Below, one piece after another: positions 6,372-15,766 of a DNA stretch of 64,000 nucleotides. Under the pieces are notes generated by a model. It was given only the letters and a program-made list of their open reading frames with translations. It ran no database searches and was not told where the DNA came from. The stretch is from a candidate division LCP-89 bacterium (GTDB lineage Bacteria; Electryoneota; B3-LCP). Both the position numbers and the translations under genes were made by a program. Location of the stretch: the NCBI GenBank assembly GCA_025774555.1, contig JALGVT010000008.1:1-64000 (forward strand). The letters are read 5' to 3'. Numbering within the stretch: the stretch's first letter is position 1; each line of letters opens with the position of its first letter.

Positions 6372-9131
6372 TCATTTTCCCACTTCCCATTCCCTTTTCC
6401 GCAGAGCCGCCTGAGCCGCAGAAAGCCGCGCAATGGGAATGCGGTACGGTGAGCAGGAGACGTAGTTGAAGTGCTGGTCGTGGCAGAATTCGATGGATGA
6501 TGGTTCCCCGCCATGTTCACCGCAGATGCCTACTTTCAGTTTCGGGTTGGTGCTGCGCCCCTTGAATACGCCGATGCGAAGCAGCTGACCAACGCCATCG
6601 CGGTCCAAGACCTGGAAAGGATCTGCTTTGAGGATTTTATGATCGATATAGTCAGGCAAAAACTTACCAGCATCATCTCGACTGAATCCATAAGTTGTCT
6701 GTGTCAAGTCGTTAGTGCCGAAGCTGAAGAATTCCGCCACCTCAGCTATCTCATCAGCAGTCAGCGCCGCTCTCGGTAATTCGATCATGGTGCCGACAGA
6801 ATATTCGATCTCAATCCCCTTTTCCCGCATTACCTCCTTAGCAATCTTCCGCACGATTTCAGCTTGCACTCGCAATTCGTTTACATGCCCGACCAGCGGA
6901 ATCATGATTTCAGGCATCGCTTTCACGCCGTTCTTCATCACGTTCGCCGCCGCTTCGAATATGGCTCGCGATTGCATCTCGGTAATCTCAGGATAGACAA
7001 TCCCCAGACGGCAGCCACGGTGTCCCAGCATCGGGTTTATCTCACGGAGGTTGTGCACCTTAACCGCCAATTTCTCGTAATCGACTCCTGATTTTAAAGC
7101 CAGCTCTTCTATATCTCGCTGTTCCTGCGGCAGGAATTCGTGCAATGGCGGGTCGAGCGTTCTGATAGTTACCGGCAGACCATCCATGGCGCGAAAAATC
7201 CCTTCAAAATCCTCCCGCTGCATGGGCAGCAGTTTCTTCAACGCTTTCCAGCGACCCTCGGCATTCTCAGCCAGAATCATCTCGCGAACCGCATCTATAC
7301 GATTCCCCTCGAAGAACATATGCTCCGTGCGGCACAGCCCGATTCCCATTGCGCCGTAGTCCCTCGCCACCTGTGCGTCTTTGGGAGTATCGGCGTTGGT
7401 ACGCACTTTCATCCGGGCGAAACGGTCTGCCCATGACATGAACGTTTCAAAGTCATCAGTCAGTTCGGGCTTTTCCAGTTTTACTTTGCCGATTAACACT
7501 CTACCAGCGGATCCGTCAAGCGTAATCCAATCGCCCTCTTTGATTACCTTACCGCGTACCTTAAACCGCTTGCGATCATAATCAACCATCACTTCGCCAG
7601 CGCCGGCGACACAGGTTTTTCCCATCCCTCGAGCGACTACTGCGGCATGCGACGTCATGCCGCCGCGAGCGGTTAGGATACCGACAGCAACGTTCATTCC
7701 ATGGATGTCCTCTGGACTGGTTTCATTGCGCACCAGAATCACCTTACTTTTACCCTCATCACCGGACTCAGTCCACTGGACGGCGTCATCTGCAGAAAAG
7801 ACCACACGTCCTGTGGCAGCTCCGGGAGAAGCTGGCAGTCCGCGCGTCAACATCGTTACTTCCGTTCTCTGACCGATGGTGGGGTGAAGTAGTTGGTCTA
7901 AAGTTCCCGGTTCAACTCGCAGCAGTCCCTCTTCCTTGGAGATCACGCCCTCGTTGACCAGATCAACAGCTATCTTCAATGCTGCCTGAGCGGTCCGCTT
8001 GCCGACTCTCGTCTGCAGCATCCAGAGACGCCCTTGCTGGATGGTGAATTCAATGTCGAGCATGTCCCGATAATGCACTTCGAGTTTCTGGTAGATATCG
8101 ACAAGATTATGATATGCTTCAGGCAGAGTTTCTTCTAATGAAATATACTTTGCTTTACGTTCTTCTTCATTTACCTGATGATCGACAGCCCATTGCCTGG
8201 ATCCAGTTATCGTTAACCTGCGAGGCGTCCTAATGCCGGCGACAACGTCCTCCCCTTGAGCATTGGGGAGATATTCGCCGAAGAACAGTTTCTCACCGGT
8301 TGACGGATCGCGTGTAAACGCAACGCCAGTGGCGGAATCGTTACCCATGTTTCCGAAAACCATCGCTTGAACGTTCACCGCCGTTCCCCATTCCTCCGGG
8401 ATAGTATGTATCCTTCGATAAGCAATGGCGCGTTTTCCATTCCATGAAGCGAAAACCGCGCCGATAGCTCCCCACAACTGTTCATACGGATCGTCAGGGA
8501 AAGGCTGCCCCAGAGTATCCTGAACGATAGATTTGTACGTCAGGACGAGTTCTTTCAGATCGTCTGTGGATAGATCGGTATCCTGTTGGTATCCGCACTC
8601 TGCCTTCAGTTCAGACAACGCTTGTTCCATTTTGTCGTGCACCCCCTGACCGTTGCCAGAATCGTTTCCGTTGCCCTTTTCCATAACGACGTCGGCATAC
8701 ATCTGAATCAAGCGGCGGTAAGCATCGAAGACGAAGCGCTCATTTCCCGTCTTTTCCAACAGCCCTTCGAGCGTTCTTTCGGTGAGTCCGATATTCAGTA
8801 CGGTTTCCATCATGCCGGGCATGGAGATGCGCGCCCCGGAACGCACCGACACGAGCAAAGGATCGGACGCGTCGCCGAAACGTTTGCCGATGATGTCTTC
8901 CACGCGTCCTATGGCATCGCGGACGAGATTGCGCAATCCTGCCGGATAGGTTTGCTTATGCTGGTAAAAATAGGTGCAGACCCCGGTGCTTATCGTAAAT
9001 CCAGGTGGCACAGGAAGTCCAAGATTGGACATTTCGGCAAGCCCTGCTCCTTTACCGCCGAGCAGATTTTTCATCTTATAAGAACCTTCGGCTTTCCCGT
9101 CACCGAAACTATACAGATACCTGTCGGACAT
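6372..9131 (-). CDS. ppdK: Pyruvate, phosphate dikinase
   Basis: This 919-residue enzyme interconverts pyruvate, ATP and phosphate with phosphoenolpyruvate, AMP and pyrophosphate. Domain order is the usual one: an N-terminal ATP-grasp domain (GGKGAGLAEM near residue 26, later TRDPSTGEK), the phosphohistidine swivel domain with GGMTSHAAV (His495 as phospho-carrier) and a C-terminal PEP/pyruvate barrel ending with GICGEHGG. The ATG at 9131 has a GGAG site six bases upstream. Length is normal. The gene appears to be monocistronic with its own terminator. In anaerobes it serves gluconeogenesis or PPi-linked glycolysis. Confidence 0.96.
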   Translation of the reverse strand: MSDRYLYSFGDGKAEGSYKMKNLLGGKGAGLAEMSNLGLPVPPGFTISTGVCTYFYQHKQTYPAGLRNLVRDAIGRVEDIIGKRFGDASDPLLVSVRSGARISMPGMMETVLNIGLTERTLEGLLEKTGNERFVFDAYRRLIQMYADVVMEKGNGNDSGNGQGVHDKMEQALSELKAECGYQQDTDLSTDDLKELVLTYKSIVQDTLGQPFPDDPYEQLWGAIGAVFASWNGKRAIAYRRIHTIPEEWGTAVNVQAMVFGNMGNDSATGVAFTRDPSTGEKLFFGEYLPNAQGEDVVAGIRTPRRLTITGSRQWAVDHQVNEEERKAKYISLEETLPEAYHNLVDIYQKLEVHYRDMLDIEFTIQQGRLWMLQTRVGKRTAQAALKIAVDLVNEGVISKEEGLLRVEPGTLDQLLHPTIGQRTEVTMLTRGLPASPGAATGRVVFSADDAVQWTESGDEGKSKVILVRNETSPEDIHGMNVAVGILTARGGMTSHAAVVARGMGKTCVAGAGEVMVDYDRKRFKVRGKVIKEGDWITLDGSAGRVLIGKVKLEKPELTDDFETFMSWADRFARMKVRTNADTPKDAQVARDYGAMGIGLCRTEHMFFEGNRIDAVREMILAENAEGRWKALKKLLPMQREDFEGIFRAMDGLPVTIRTLDPPLHEFLPQEQRDIEELALKSGVDYEKLAVKVHNLREINPMLGHRGCRLGIVYPEITEMQSRAIFEAAANVMKNGVKAMPEIMIPLVGHVNELRVQAEIVRKIAKEVMREKGIEIEYSVGTMIELPRAALTADEIAEVAEFFSFGTNDLTQTTYGFSRDDAGKFLPDYIDHKILKADPFQVLDRDGVGQLLRIGVFKGRSTNPKLKVGICGEHGGEPSSIEFCHDQHFNYVSCSPYRIPIARLSAAQAALRKREWEVGK

Positions 9132-9206
9132 ACCGTCTCCGATATTTATTCTCTCTGTAAATTCTAAAGAAAGTTAAGCGTAATATTTTAATAATCAAGG
9201 AAAAAT

Positions 9207-9239
9207 AACAAAAAAAAGAAGCCCGTGAAAAAATCACGT
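9207..9239 (-). terminator. Likely terminator of larC
   Basis: On the minus strand CGTGA pairs with TCACG over a T-rich loop, followed by GGCTTC and a run of eight T. It lies about 40 nt past the larC stop and upstream of ppdK. The stem is short, so confidence is moderate. Confidence 0.5.
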
Positions 9240-9279
9240 CGTCGGATGGAGAGGGAGCTGTTGGTATCGTTAATGAAGT

Positions 9280-10452
9280 CTAATCTTTCAACGGATCTGA
9301 AAGCGCAGCGTAGAAAGCCTTATACACTTCCTGGAGTGGTATCCCTTCAGCTTCTGAAATCCTGCGGCATTCTTCGAACTCCGGCGTTCGCCTTATATTG
9401 CCTTTCCAGCGCGCTTCTTTTCCCTTCAGAACACCCCAGGGAGTCTTAACTTTGATCACCTTCCGGGGAAGTTTCAAGCGTTCCACTCGGGACAATCTAA
9501 TGCCCAATGTCGAGGTTTCATCATAGACCGCGTCGATCATTGCCTTTTCGAGATCGGGCGGACATAGCACTGATAACATGACTCCCGGTCTTCCCTTTTT
9601 CATGATGATCGGAGCAAGAAAGACGTCCATGGCGCCCTGCTCAATCAGCTTTTTGATGACATGGGGATAAATCTCCGGGTTCATGTCATCTATATTGGTT
9701 TCCAGGATAACCGCTCGATCCGTCTCTAAATTCTTCGGAGTTTCCAGCAGCAGCGCGCGCACCACGTTGGGCAATTCCGTTAGAATTTTCGCGCCCGCGC
9801 CGTACCCGGTTTTCAGCATGGTGAAGTTATCCGGGATGGAGTCAAACGACGCCAGTGCTCTTATAATGGCAGCGCCGGTCGGGGTCGCCAGTTCAGTATC
9901 TATTTCATGGAAATGGATCAGACAACCGCTTAAGAGTTCCAAAGTTGCTGGAGGAGGCAGCGGCATGGGACCGTGATCGCATTTCGATATCCCCCTGCCC
10001 AAACCTATCGGACTGGAATACACTTTGGTAATCCCCAGCCGATCCAGAGCGAGACAAACGCCTACAATATCAACGATAGCATCGACAGCGCCCACTTCAT
10101 GGAAATGGACTTTGTCGATGGTCGAACCATGTACCTGCGCTTCCGCTTCAGCGAGGAAAGTAAATATGCGGAGCGCATTATTTTTTACTTCCCTGGGGAT
10201 CTGACTGTCATTGATGATTTTTTTTATATCTTTGAGATGGCGATGCGGCTGATCTTCGGTAACCTCAACGATCACCTGCTGCGCATAGATACCGTGCCGC
10301 TCAGTGCGGTCAAAGCTGACGTCATAGCCTTCGACCGCCAGCCCTTTCAGCGAACTGAGCCAGAGGTCCCGGTCAACCCCGAGATCTAAGAGGGAAGCTA
10401 ACAGCATGTCTCCGGCAACGCCGGAGTAACAGTCAAAATAAATGTAGCTCAT
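9280..10452 (-). CDS. larC: Nickel-pincer cofactor biosynthesis protein LarC
   Basis: This 390-residue protein belongs to the LarC (DUF111) family. In characterised members it inserts nickel, with CTP hydrolysis, into the pincer nucleotide cofactor of lactate racemase. Visible features are the N-terminal FDCYSGVAGDM, HRHLKDI, KVHFHEVGAVD, SPIGLGRG and TNIDDMNPE. It is a single frame, unlike the split larC1/larC2 of some lactobacilli. The ATG at 10452 is chosen because it overlaps the waaA stop as ATGA and begins the conserved region; a longer frame upstream runs into waaA. No larA, larB or larE is in the window. Confidence 0.88.
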   Translation of the reverse strand: MSYIYFDCYSGVAGDMLLASLLDLGVDRDLWLSSLKGLAVEGYDVSFDRTERHGIYAQQVIVEVTEDQPHRHLKDIKKIINDSQIPREVKNNALRIFTFLAEAEAQVHGSTIDKVHFHEVGAVDAIVDIVGVCLALDRLGITKVYSSPIGLGRGISKCDHGPMPLPPPATLELLSGCLIHFHEIDTELATPTGAAIIRALASFDSIPDNFTMLKTGYGAGAKILTELPNVVRALLLETPKNLETDRAVILETNIDDMNPEIYPHVIKKLIEQGAMDVFLAPIIMKKGRPGVMLSVLCPPDLEKAMIDAVYDETSTLGIRLSRVERLKLPRKVIKVKTPWGVLKGKEARWKGNIRRTPEFEECRRISEAEGIPLQEVYKAFYAALSDPLKD

Positions 10453-11768
10453 TGTGTTCTGTTTGTTTCGTTTAATTCTCTTTCCACTATGTCTATAATG
10501 CGCTCTGTCGCTCCGGCGCCAGTCTGCACCAGCCTGCCTGTTTGTTCTGAGGCATATTGCCACCCATTCTGATCGGTGAGATATTCACGCAGCGACCGCT
10601 CGAACTCTTCCGGGGATGTAACGGAAATTGCTCCGCCACGTTGAACTAAGGACTGCGCTTCATGCGCCATATAGTACTTCGGACCGAAGAACAGCGGCAC
10701 ACCATAGACCGCCGGTTCCAGCACAGAGTGAACTCCATCTCCGAATGCTCCGCCGATATAAGCCGCCCAGGATATCCGGTAAAGCGCGGCTAAGATACCC
10801 ACCCTGTCAACCACCAGCACGTCTGATGTGGGCAGGCTGCCATTTAACTGCGACAGCCGAATCGACCGCAGATTATACTGTCGAAGGTAGTAATCTGTAT
10901 CGGCTAAGAACTCTTCATGGGGTTCGTGCGGAACCAGTATCAGGTAGAGATCGGGATAATTTTTCTTGAGAGCCGCGAAGGCAGGAACCATGATGCGTTG
11001 ATCCGGACCCCAGGTGCTGCCTCCGATGATAACCTTCTTATCCTCGAACCAGGCAGCGGGCAGAATATCGTCAACCGCTCCCTGCGTCTGTTCCATGCGG
11101 TCGAGTGTCCTATCATAGCGAGAATCGCCCGTTATATTTATTTTCAGCGGACTGACCAGATTCGCCAGCCTCTCAGCATGCGATTCGCCCATTGTCAGAA
11201 TCGCCGTCAGTTCTCCCAAAAAGCTGCGGTTTAGACCCCTGGACATAAAACTCAGCCGCTTGGTCTCTTTGTGGAGGTTGGCATTGATCCAGATGGAAGG
11301 GATGCCCCTGACAACAGCCGCCCAAACCATATTGGGCCATATATCATGTTTGATTATCAGGAAGGCTGCAGGCTTTAGAATGTTGAAGAATCGTCTGGCA
11401 GAGAAAAAATCATCGAAGGGCAGGTAACTGTACGAATCGATATCCTCGGCGTGTGAAATCGGTTTCATGCCGGAAGGTGAATAACAGGTGACGTGAATGA
11501 GTAGCTCGGGTTTACGTCTGTGAAGTTCCACTATCAGCGGTTTTGCCGCCTCAAATTCGCCTGCTGAAGCGCAGTGAATAACGACGATGTCCCGCCCTGC
11601 AGGATGATCCTGCTTAATCTGCTCAAGCTTTTGAAACAACCCCCTTCTATCACGGATCCCCTGTTTGATCTTCCGATTAAAGAACCAGGCGACACGAAGA
11701 CCGACATACAGAATCGGTATGACTAAGAAGTTGTAAAGACTAAACCAGAAGGGGTGTTGGATTTTCAT
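10449..11768 (-). CDS. waaA: 3-deoxy-D-manno-octulosonic acid transferase
   Basis: This 439-residue GT30-family glycosyltransferase adds KDO from CMP-KDO to lipid A at the inner membrane. It has an N-terminal membrane anchor (about residues 8-30), the conserved SAGEFEAA motif (about 69-76), the HDIWPN region and a C-terminal GT-B half with GGAFGDGVHSVLEPA. Its presence argues for a lipopolysaccharide-bearing outer membrane. The gene overlaps larC by four bases, which is an unusual functional pairing. Confidence 0.92.
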   Translation of the reverse strand: MKIQHPFWFSLYNFLVIPILYVGLRVAWFFNRKIKQGIRDRRGLFQKLEQIKQDHPAGRDIVVIHCASAGEFEAAKPLIVELHRRKPELLIHVTCYSPSGMKPISHAEDIDSYSYLPFDDFFSARRFFNILKPAAFLIIKHDIWPNMVWAAVVRGIPSIWINANLHKETKRLSFMSRGLNRSFLGELTAILTMGESHAERLANLVSPLKINITGDSRYDRTLDRMEQTQGAVDDILPAAWFEDKKVIIGGSTWGPDQRIMVPAFAALKKNYPDLYLILVPHEPHEEFLADTDYYLRQYNLRSIRLSQLNGSLPTSDVLVVDRVGILAALYRISWAAYIGGAFGDGVHSVLEPAVYGVPLFFGPKYYMAHEAQSLVQRGGAISVTSPEEFERSLREYLTDQNGWQYASEQTGRLVQTGAGATERIIDIVERELNETNRTQ

Positions 11769-11808
11769 TGGATTGAATAGATACTATTTATTTCTTCGAT
11801 ACGGACGC

Positions 11809-12456
11809 TTATTCCGCTACAACAAAGAACAGCTTCCCCACTCTTTGAAATTGTGACACGGCAAATCCGGTAATCATAAGGTGATCACGGATGCGCTTTT
11901 CGTTGTAAAAATAGACCGGACAATCCAGGACTCCAAGACGGATTTTACGAATTGGCGCGCGCCAGGTATCCGCTCTCGGGAAGGTCATAACCGCCTTACC
12001 CCTGGTAAGCTGCCGCATCTTCTGCATGATCTGTCTGCCGTCTTTCAGGTAATCGAACAGACCGATGGCTAATATATAATCGAACTTTTTCGTGCTTTGA
12101 TAATCGAGGATGTCTGTGCATTCAAAGGAGCAGCTTTCCGGAATCCCTTTCTGGGAAGACAGTCTGTTCGCCTCGTCAATCATAGCTTCGGCGAAATCGA
12201 TGCCGACAACCTTTACAGCGCCCTGTTCGGCAAGAGGGAAGCAGAACCTTCCTGTCCCGCATCCTACATCGAGGACACTCTTGCCTTCTATGGGCTGGCA
12301 GGCAGCGATTGTCATTTCCATACGCGCCTGCATATCCCATCTTAACCGTCTGTCTAAGAATCTCCTGAAGGCTGATTTATTACCGCTATAGATGGAATCG
12401 AAATCCGCGGTATGCTGGTGAAAATGCCGCTGAACTAGTTCTGATTCTTTGCTCAT
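11809..12456 (-). CDS. SAM-dependent class I methyltransferase
   Basis: A protein of 215 residues with a Rossmann-type methyltransferase core: motif I VLDVGCGTGRF (about residues 60-70), motif II VVGIDFAE, and a YILAIGLFDYL segment. The substrate is unknown. The ATG at 12456 is preferred over a GTG 15 nt upstream because it overlaps the stop of the deacetylase gene as ATGA and follows an AGGGA site. Tight linkage to a polysaccharide deacetylase suggests modification of an exported glycan or lipid, which is inference. Confidence 0.85.
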   Translation of the reverse strand: MSKESELVQRHFHQHTADFDSIYSGNKSAFRRFLDRRLRWDMQARMEMTIAACQPIEGKSVLDVGCGTGRFCFPLAEQGAVKVVGIDFAEAMIDEANRLSSQKGIPESCSFECTDILDYQSTKKFDYILAIGLFDYLKDGRQIMQKMRQLTRGKAVMTFPRADTWRAPIRKIRLGVLDCPVYFYNEKRIRDHLMITGFAVSQFQRVGKLFFVVAE

Positions 12457-13331
12457 AAGAAATCCCTGCACGGAGCAAATTTAAAATCCTGCAGCAACTG
12501 CGCGAATTTCTCGCGGTTGGTTTCGAGGTTCACATAATGTTTAAACCGCCGCGGCAGATTCACCTTAAACTGCGGCTGATCGGGATCGAATTCCCAGGGA
12601 TGGACATAGACCATCACCGGAACCCCGCGGCTGTTCCAGCGCTTCATCCCCCAATGTGTCAGCTTATACGGGTAGAGTCGGAAATAGCCGCCTCCCGCAA
12701 AAGGAATGTGATCGAATAATGGCAGGTAAGCTTGCGGAAAGAGGTCGATGCCCTTGGTTTCATTGAACTTGAATCTCTGCGGTCCCGGGTTGGAACAGAC
12801 CCAGGGCGCGTTCTTAGCCGGGAAATACCGAGCCGACAAACTGGCGTCGTATTTTAGCCCGCACTCATCTATAATCTCCCACGCCCAGCGCGTCCCCGGG
12901 GTAATGGAGAATGAGGGCGCGCGGTGTCCGCGTAGATCATCGACGCCTAATCCCTTCAGCAGTTCGATGGTGCGCATGATATCAGCGCGGAATTCATCAG
13001 GCGTGAGCGCATCGATCCTCCGGTGCCTCCACCCGTGCACGCCGATTTCATGCCCTTTCCTGAGGATTTCAGAAATCCACTGGGGATGACGTTCGGCTAT
13101 CCAGCCGAGGATGAAAAAGGTCGCCTTGGTTTTATGGCTGTCCAGAATATGAAGCAGCCATTCCAATCCGAGATGAAAACGGCTTTCATACTTTTCCCAT
13201 TCAGAAAAGGCAATCTTCTTTTTAAATCCCTCTACCTGATAATAATCCTCAATATCAACGGAGAGAATGTTGGTGACGCTATTGGAATTTTGATCGTTCC
13301 GGCGCGTTGCTGAATTTTTCTCCTCAGTCAC
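12453..13331 (-). CDS. Polysaccharide deacetylase (NodB-type, DUF3473-like C-terminus)
   Basis: This 292-residue carbohydrate esterase 4 protein has the catalytic motifs SVDIEDYY (metal/base Asp, about residues 24-31), a TFFILGWIAE segment, HGWRH (metal His pair) and RGHRAPSFSI. The C-terminus carries VYVHPWEFDPDQP, as in deacetylases linked to exosortase/EPS loci. It should remove N-acetyl groups from a surface polysaccharide. No exosortase or PEP-CTERM protein is visible nearby. It is the first gene of an overlapping set with the methyltransferase. Confidence 0.9.
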   Translation of the reverse strand: MTEEKNSATRRNDQNSNSVTNILSVDIEDYYQVEGFKKKIAFSEWEKYESRFHLGLEWLLHILDSHKTKATFFILGWIAERHPQWISEILRKGHEIGVHGWRHRRIDALTPDEFRADIMRTIELLKGLGVDDLRGHRAPSFSITPGTRWAWEIIDECGLKYDASLSARYFPAKNAPWVCSNPGPQRFKFNETKGIDLFPQAYLPLFDHIPFAGGGYFRLYPYKLTHWGMKRWNSRGVPVMVYVHPWEFDPDQPQFKVNLPRRFKHYVNLETNREKFAQLLQDFKFAPCRDFL

Positions 13332-13402
13332 TTCTATCTATTTTCGTTATATTGAATCTGCCCGATTTAATCTGCTATCCTTAAACTGTAAATATACATC
13401 TA

Positions 13403-14416
13403 TCAAACGCTAATATAGCGGTTGAATATAGATTTTGCTCGTTCAGTGTCAGATACACCCTTGACAAATGAACGACCGTCCTTGAACAGATATATTTCTG
13501 CTTCCGGCAGTTTAATATGTAACAGATCCTCGGTGCAGGTGCACTCATAATCCGCAGGCAAGAGATCCGCCATGCCGGGAAGATTGAGGTTCTGCTGGCG
13601 TCCGGGTGAGATATGCACCATCTCTCTGCCGCAGAGTTTAACAGATTGGGAGACTGTCTTCCCGGATAAATAGCTGTATTCATGATGAACACATACTGGA
13701 CAATCGCCGGACCATTCAGGGTGAACCTTCTTCCATGTGCCTGCTTGAATATCCAATTCACTCAGCCCAAATTCCGGCTTGCCATCGGTGATAATCCGCA
13801 AGGCTTCCGTTAATCCCACCGCTGTGATGGTCTGCGCTGCCGCTGCCCAGACTCCTGCTGTTTCGCAAGTAGGCAATTCCCCGGTGTCAGGCACCCTTTC
13901 CATCATGCAGCGAAGGCACGCGGTCACGCCGGGAATAATCGCCATACAGACGCCGGTATATCCCACCACGCCGGTATAAATCCAGGGGATGTTCAGCTTA
14001 ACTGCGACGTCGTTGATCAAAAAGCGAGTCTCGAAGTTATCCGTCGCATCGATGATGAGATCAACTCCGCCCAACAGCTCTTCAGCGTTGTCCTGCCGCA
14101 ATTCGGACGGACAGGCTTCGATTTCACAATCTTGATTTATGGCATTCAAACGGTTCTTGGCGGCAGTTACCTTCGGCAGTGGGTGTTGAACGTCATACAT
14201 GTCATAGAGCAGTTGCGTCGAGAGGTTATGTTCCTCAACGATATCACGGTCAACCAGGCGAATGAATCCCGTGCCTATACGGACGAGGTTAAGGGCATAC
14301 GCTCCGCCCAGAGTTCCGATGCCAACCAGAACAATACGGGCGTTCCTTACTTTTTCAAAGCCTTCATCCTGCACACCTGCAAGACGTATAAACCGGGAGT
14401 ATTTATGGGCATCCAC
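13403..14416 (-). CDS. ThiF/MoeB-family adenylyltransferase
   Basis: This 337-residue protein has an E1-like ATP-binding fold: GIGTLGG near residue 32, ATDNFETRFL, and two zinc-binding pairs, CLRC (about residues 168-171) and CPVC (about 238-241). The conserved loop Cys in TCETAGV is present. The C-terminal 90 residues resemble a small sulfur-carrier or rhodanese-adjacent extension without a recognised motif. Family members activate ThiS, MoaD or related carrier proteins; none is encoded here. It follows korC by two bases, so it is probably the last gene of the kor operon. Confidence 0.85.
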   Translation of the reverse strand: MDAHKYSRFIRLAGVQDEGFEKVRNARIVLVGIGTLGGAYALNLVRIGTGFIRLVDRDIVEEHNLSTQLLYDMYDVQHPLPKVTAAKNRLNAINQDCEIEACPSELRQDNAEELLGGVDLIIDATDNFETRFLINDVAVKLNIPWIYTGVVGYTGVCMAIIPGVTACLRCMMERVPDTGELPTCETAGVWAAAAQTITAVGLTEALRIITDGKPEFGLSELDIQAGTWKKVHPEWSGDCPVCVHHEYSYLSGKTVSQSVKLCGREMVHISPGRQQNLNLPGMADLLPADYECTCTEDLLHIKLPEAEIYLFKDGRSFVKGVSDTERAKSIFNRYISV

Positions 14417-14418
14417 GG

Positions 14419-14943
14419 TTACTTCTCGATTAATTTCTGCCCAACCTTCAGCGCCTTCAGATTCTGCTCATGTACTCTTGGTGGAAGGCACTGTCTGACT
14501 GCCTTTTCAACCGTTTCAATTTTCAGCATCCCGGTCGCTTGTACTAATGCGCCAAGTCCGATAACGGTAGCTGAATTCCCGTTTCCAAATTCTTTTAAGG
14601 AGATATTGGTAAATGGAAATGGTTTTTTGACTCCCGGACACTCTATCTCTTCGTTCACGGTTCCGGGATCGTAGAATATCAAGGTGTCTTCATTAACGCC
14701 GCGTAGATTCGACTTCAATCCCTTAGCAGCCATTATCAGTATCACATCAGGTCGGCGCACTTCAGGGAAGGATATTTCCCCTTCGCTGATTAAAATATCA
14801 GCCGTCGATGCCCCACCGCGCGATTCGACGCCGTATGCCGTCGTCTGCACTACGTGAAATCCGGCTGTAATGGCGGCTTCACCCAGAAGACGTCCCGCAA
14901 AACCCATTCCCTGACCGCCGACACCGCAAAGCTTAATTTCCAT
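14419..14943 (-). CDS. korC: 2-oxoacid:ferredoxin oxidoreductase, gamma subunit
   Basis: This 174-residue gamma subunit has the typical start IKLCGVGGQGMGFAGRLL and YGVESRGGASTADI. Together with the alpha and beta subunits it oxidises a 2-oxoacid, likely 2-oxoglutarate, to acyl-CoA while reducing ferredoxin. The ATG at 14943 overlaps the korB 3' end and starts the conserved region; an upstream ATG at 14976 lies inside korB. No separate ferredoxin-like delta subunit is found in the operon. Confidence 0.9.
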   Translation of the reverse strand: MEIKLCGVGGQGMGFAGRLLGEAAITAGFHVVQTTAYGVESRGGASTADILISEGEISFPEVRRPDVILIMAAKGLKSNLRGVNEDTLIFYDPGTVNEEIECPGVKKPFPFTNISLKEFGNGNSATVIGLGALVQATGMLKIETVEKAVRQCLPPRVHEQNLKALKVGQKLIEK

Positions 14944-15736
14944 TATCGCCTCCCGCCTTGCGGATAACCTCGGCATAAGCGTCAGTGTATTCCTTTTTGT
15001 CGATATTGCGCAGAATACCGATGGGCAGTTTATCTGAATCTGGCTCCCATCTCTTGACTGGCACGACTTCGTCGCGTATTTTCTGAATCATCTCGGGCGC
15101 AGCGCCGAGCTTGTTAAACTTGCCATACATAGTTGGACATGGCTCTAATACTTCCACAAAAGAGAAACCGCCTTTAGTGATGCCCTGCTTTAAGTACTTT
15201 ACGAGATTGTTATAGTGGAAAACGGTGGAACGCGCCACAAAGGACGCTCCCGCCGCCTGCACCAGAGCGCAGAGATCGAAAGCAGATTCAGGGAGACCGT
15301 ACTTGGACGTTGCGCTGAAGTCGCCGAACTGACTCGTGGGCGAGTATTGCCCGCCGGTCATGCCGTAATTGCGGTTATTGGCACACAGCGCCAGGATGCC
15401 CAGATTGCGTCGGGCGGCGTGGATCAGATGGTTGCCTCCGATGGACGCGGCATCACCGTCGCCCATCAGAGCGACTACCGTCAGATCAGGATTCCCGATC
15501 TTTACGCCGGTGGCATAAGCAACGGCTCGCCCATGCAGAGTGTGAAAGGCGTTGGTCATGAAATAATCATCCGCTCTGCCGAAGCAGCCAATGCCGGTCA
15601 CAACTACTATTTTATTATTTGGAATTTCCAGCTCGTCAAATGCCTGCGCCAGAGCTTTGATAATTACGCCGTGTCCGCATCCTGGACACCAGAAGGTCGG
15701 CAGTTTTGCTTCGTTAATGTAAGTGAAGATTGACAT
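14933..15736 (-). CDS. korB: 2-oxoacid:ferredoxin oxidoreductase, beta subunit
   Basis: This 267-residue thiamine-diphosphate subunit has CPGCGHG (Fe-S and TPP region, residues 18-24), GIGCFGRAD, and the TPP/Mg motif GDGDAASIGGNH followed by NNRNYGMTGGQYSPT. The pattern fits 2-oxoglutarate or related 2-oxoacid synthases. It lies 30 nt after korA and overlaps korC. The PTM/GKFNKLG region is of the type found in KorB rather than pyruvate synthase. Exact substrate is inferred. Confidence 0.92.
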   Translation of the reverse strand: MSIFTYINEAKLPTFWCPGCGHGVIIKALAQAFDELEIPNNKIVVVTGIGCFGRADDYFMTNAFHTLHGRAVAYATGVKIGNPDLTVVALMGDGDAASIGGNHLIHAARRNLGILALCANNRNYGMTGGQYSPTSQFGDFSATSKYGLPESAFDLCALVQAAGASFVARSTVFHYNNLVKYLKQGITKGGFSFVEVLEPCPTMYGKFNKLGAAPEMIQKIRDEVVPVKRWEPDSDKLPIGILRNIDKKEYTDAYAEVIRKAGGDNGN

Positions 15737-15766
15737 TTAATTTAAACTATGTAACTGAAGGTATTA

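Noticed and set aside
8586-9167. 193-codon open frame on the plus strand opposite ppdK
   Set aside because: It is antisense to a strongly conserved enzyme, has no recognisable motif and is explained by codon bias of ppdK.
15215-15733. 172-codon open frame opposite korB
   Set aside because: Antisense shadow of a conserved TPP enzyme with no family signature.
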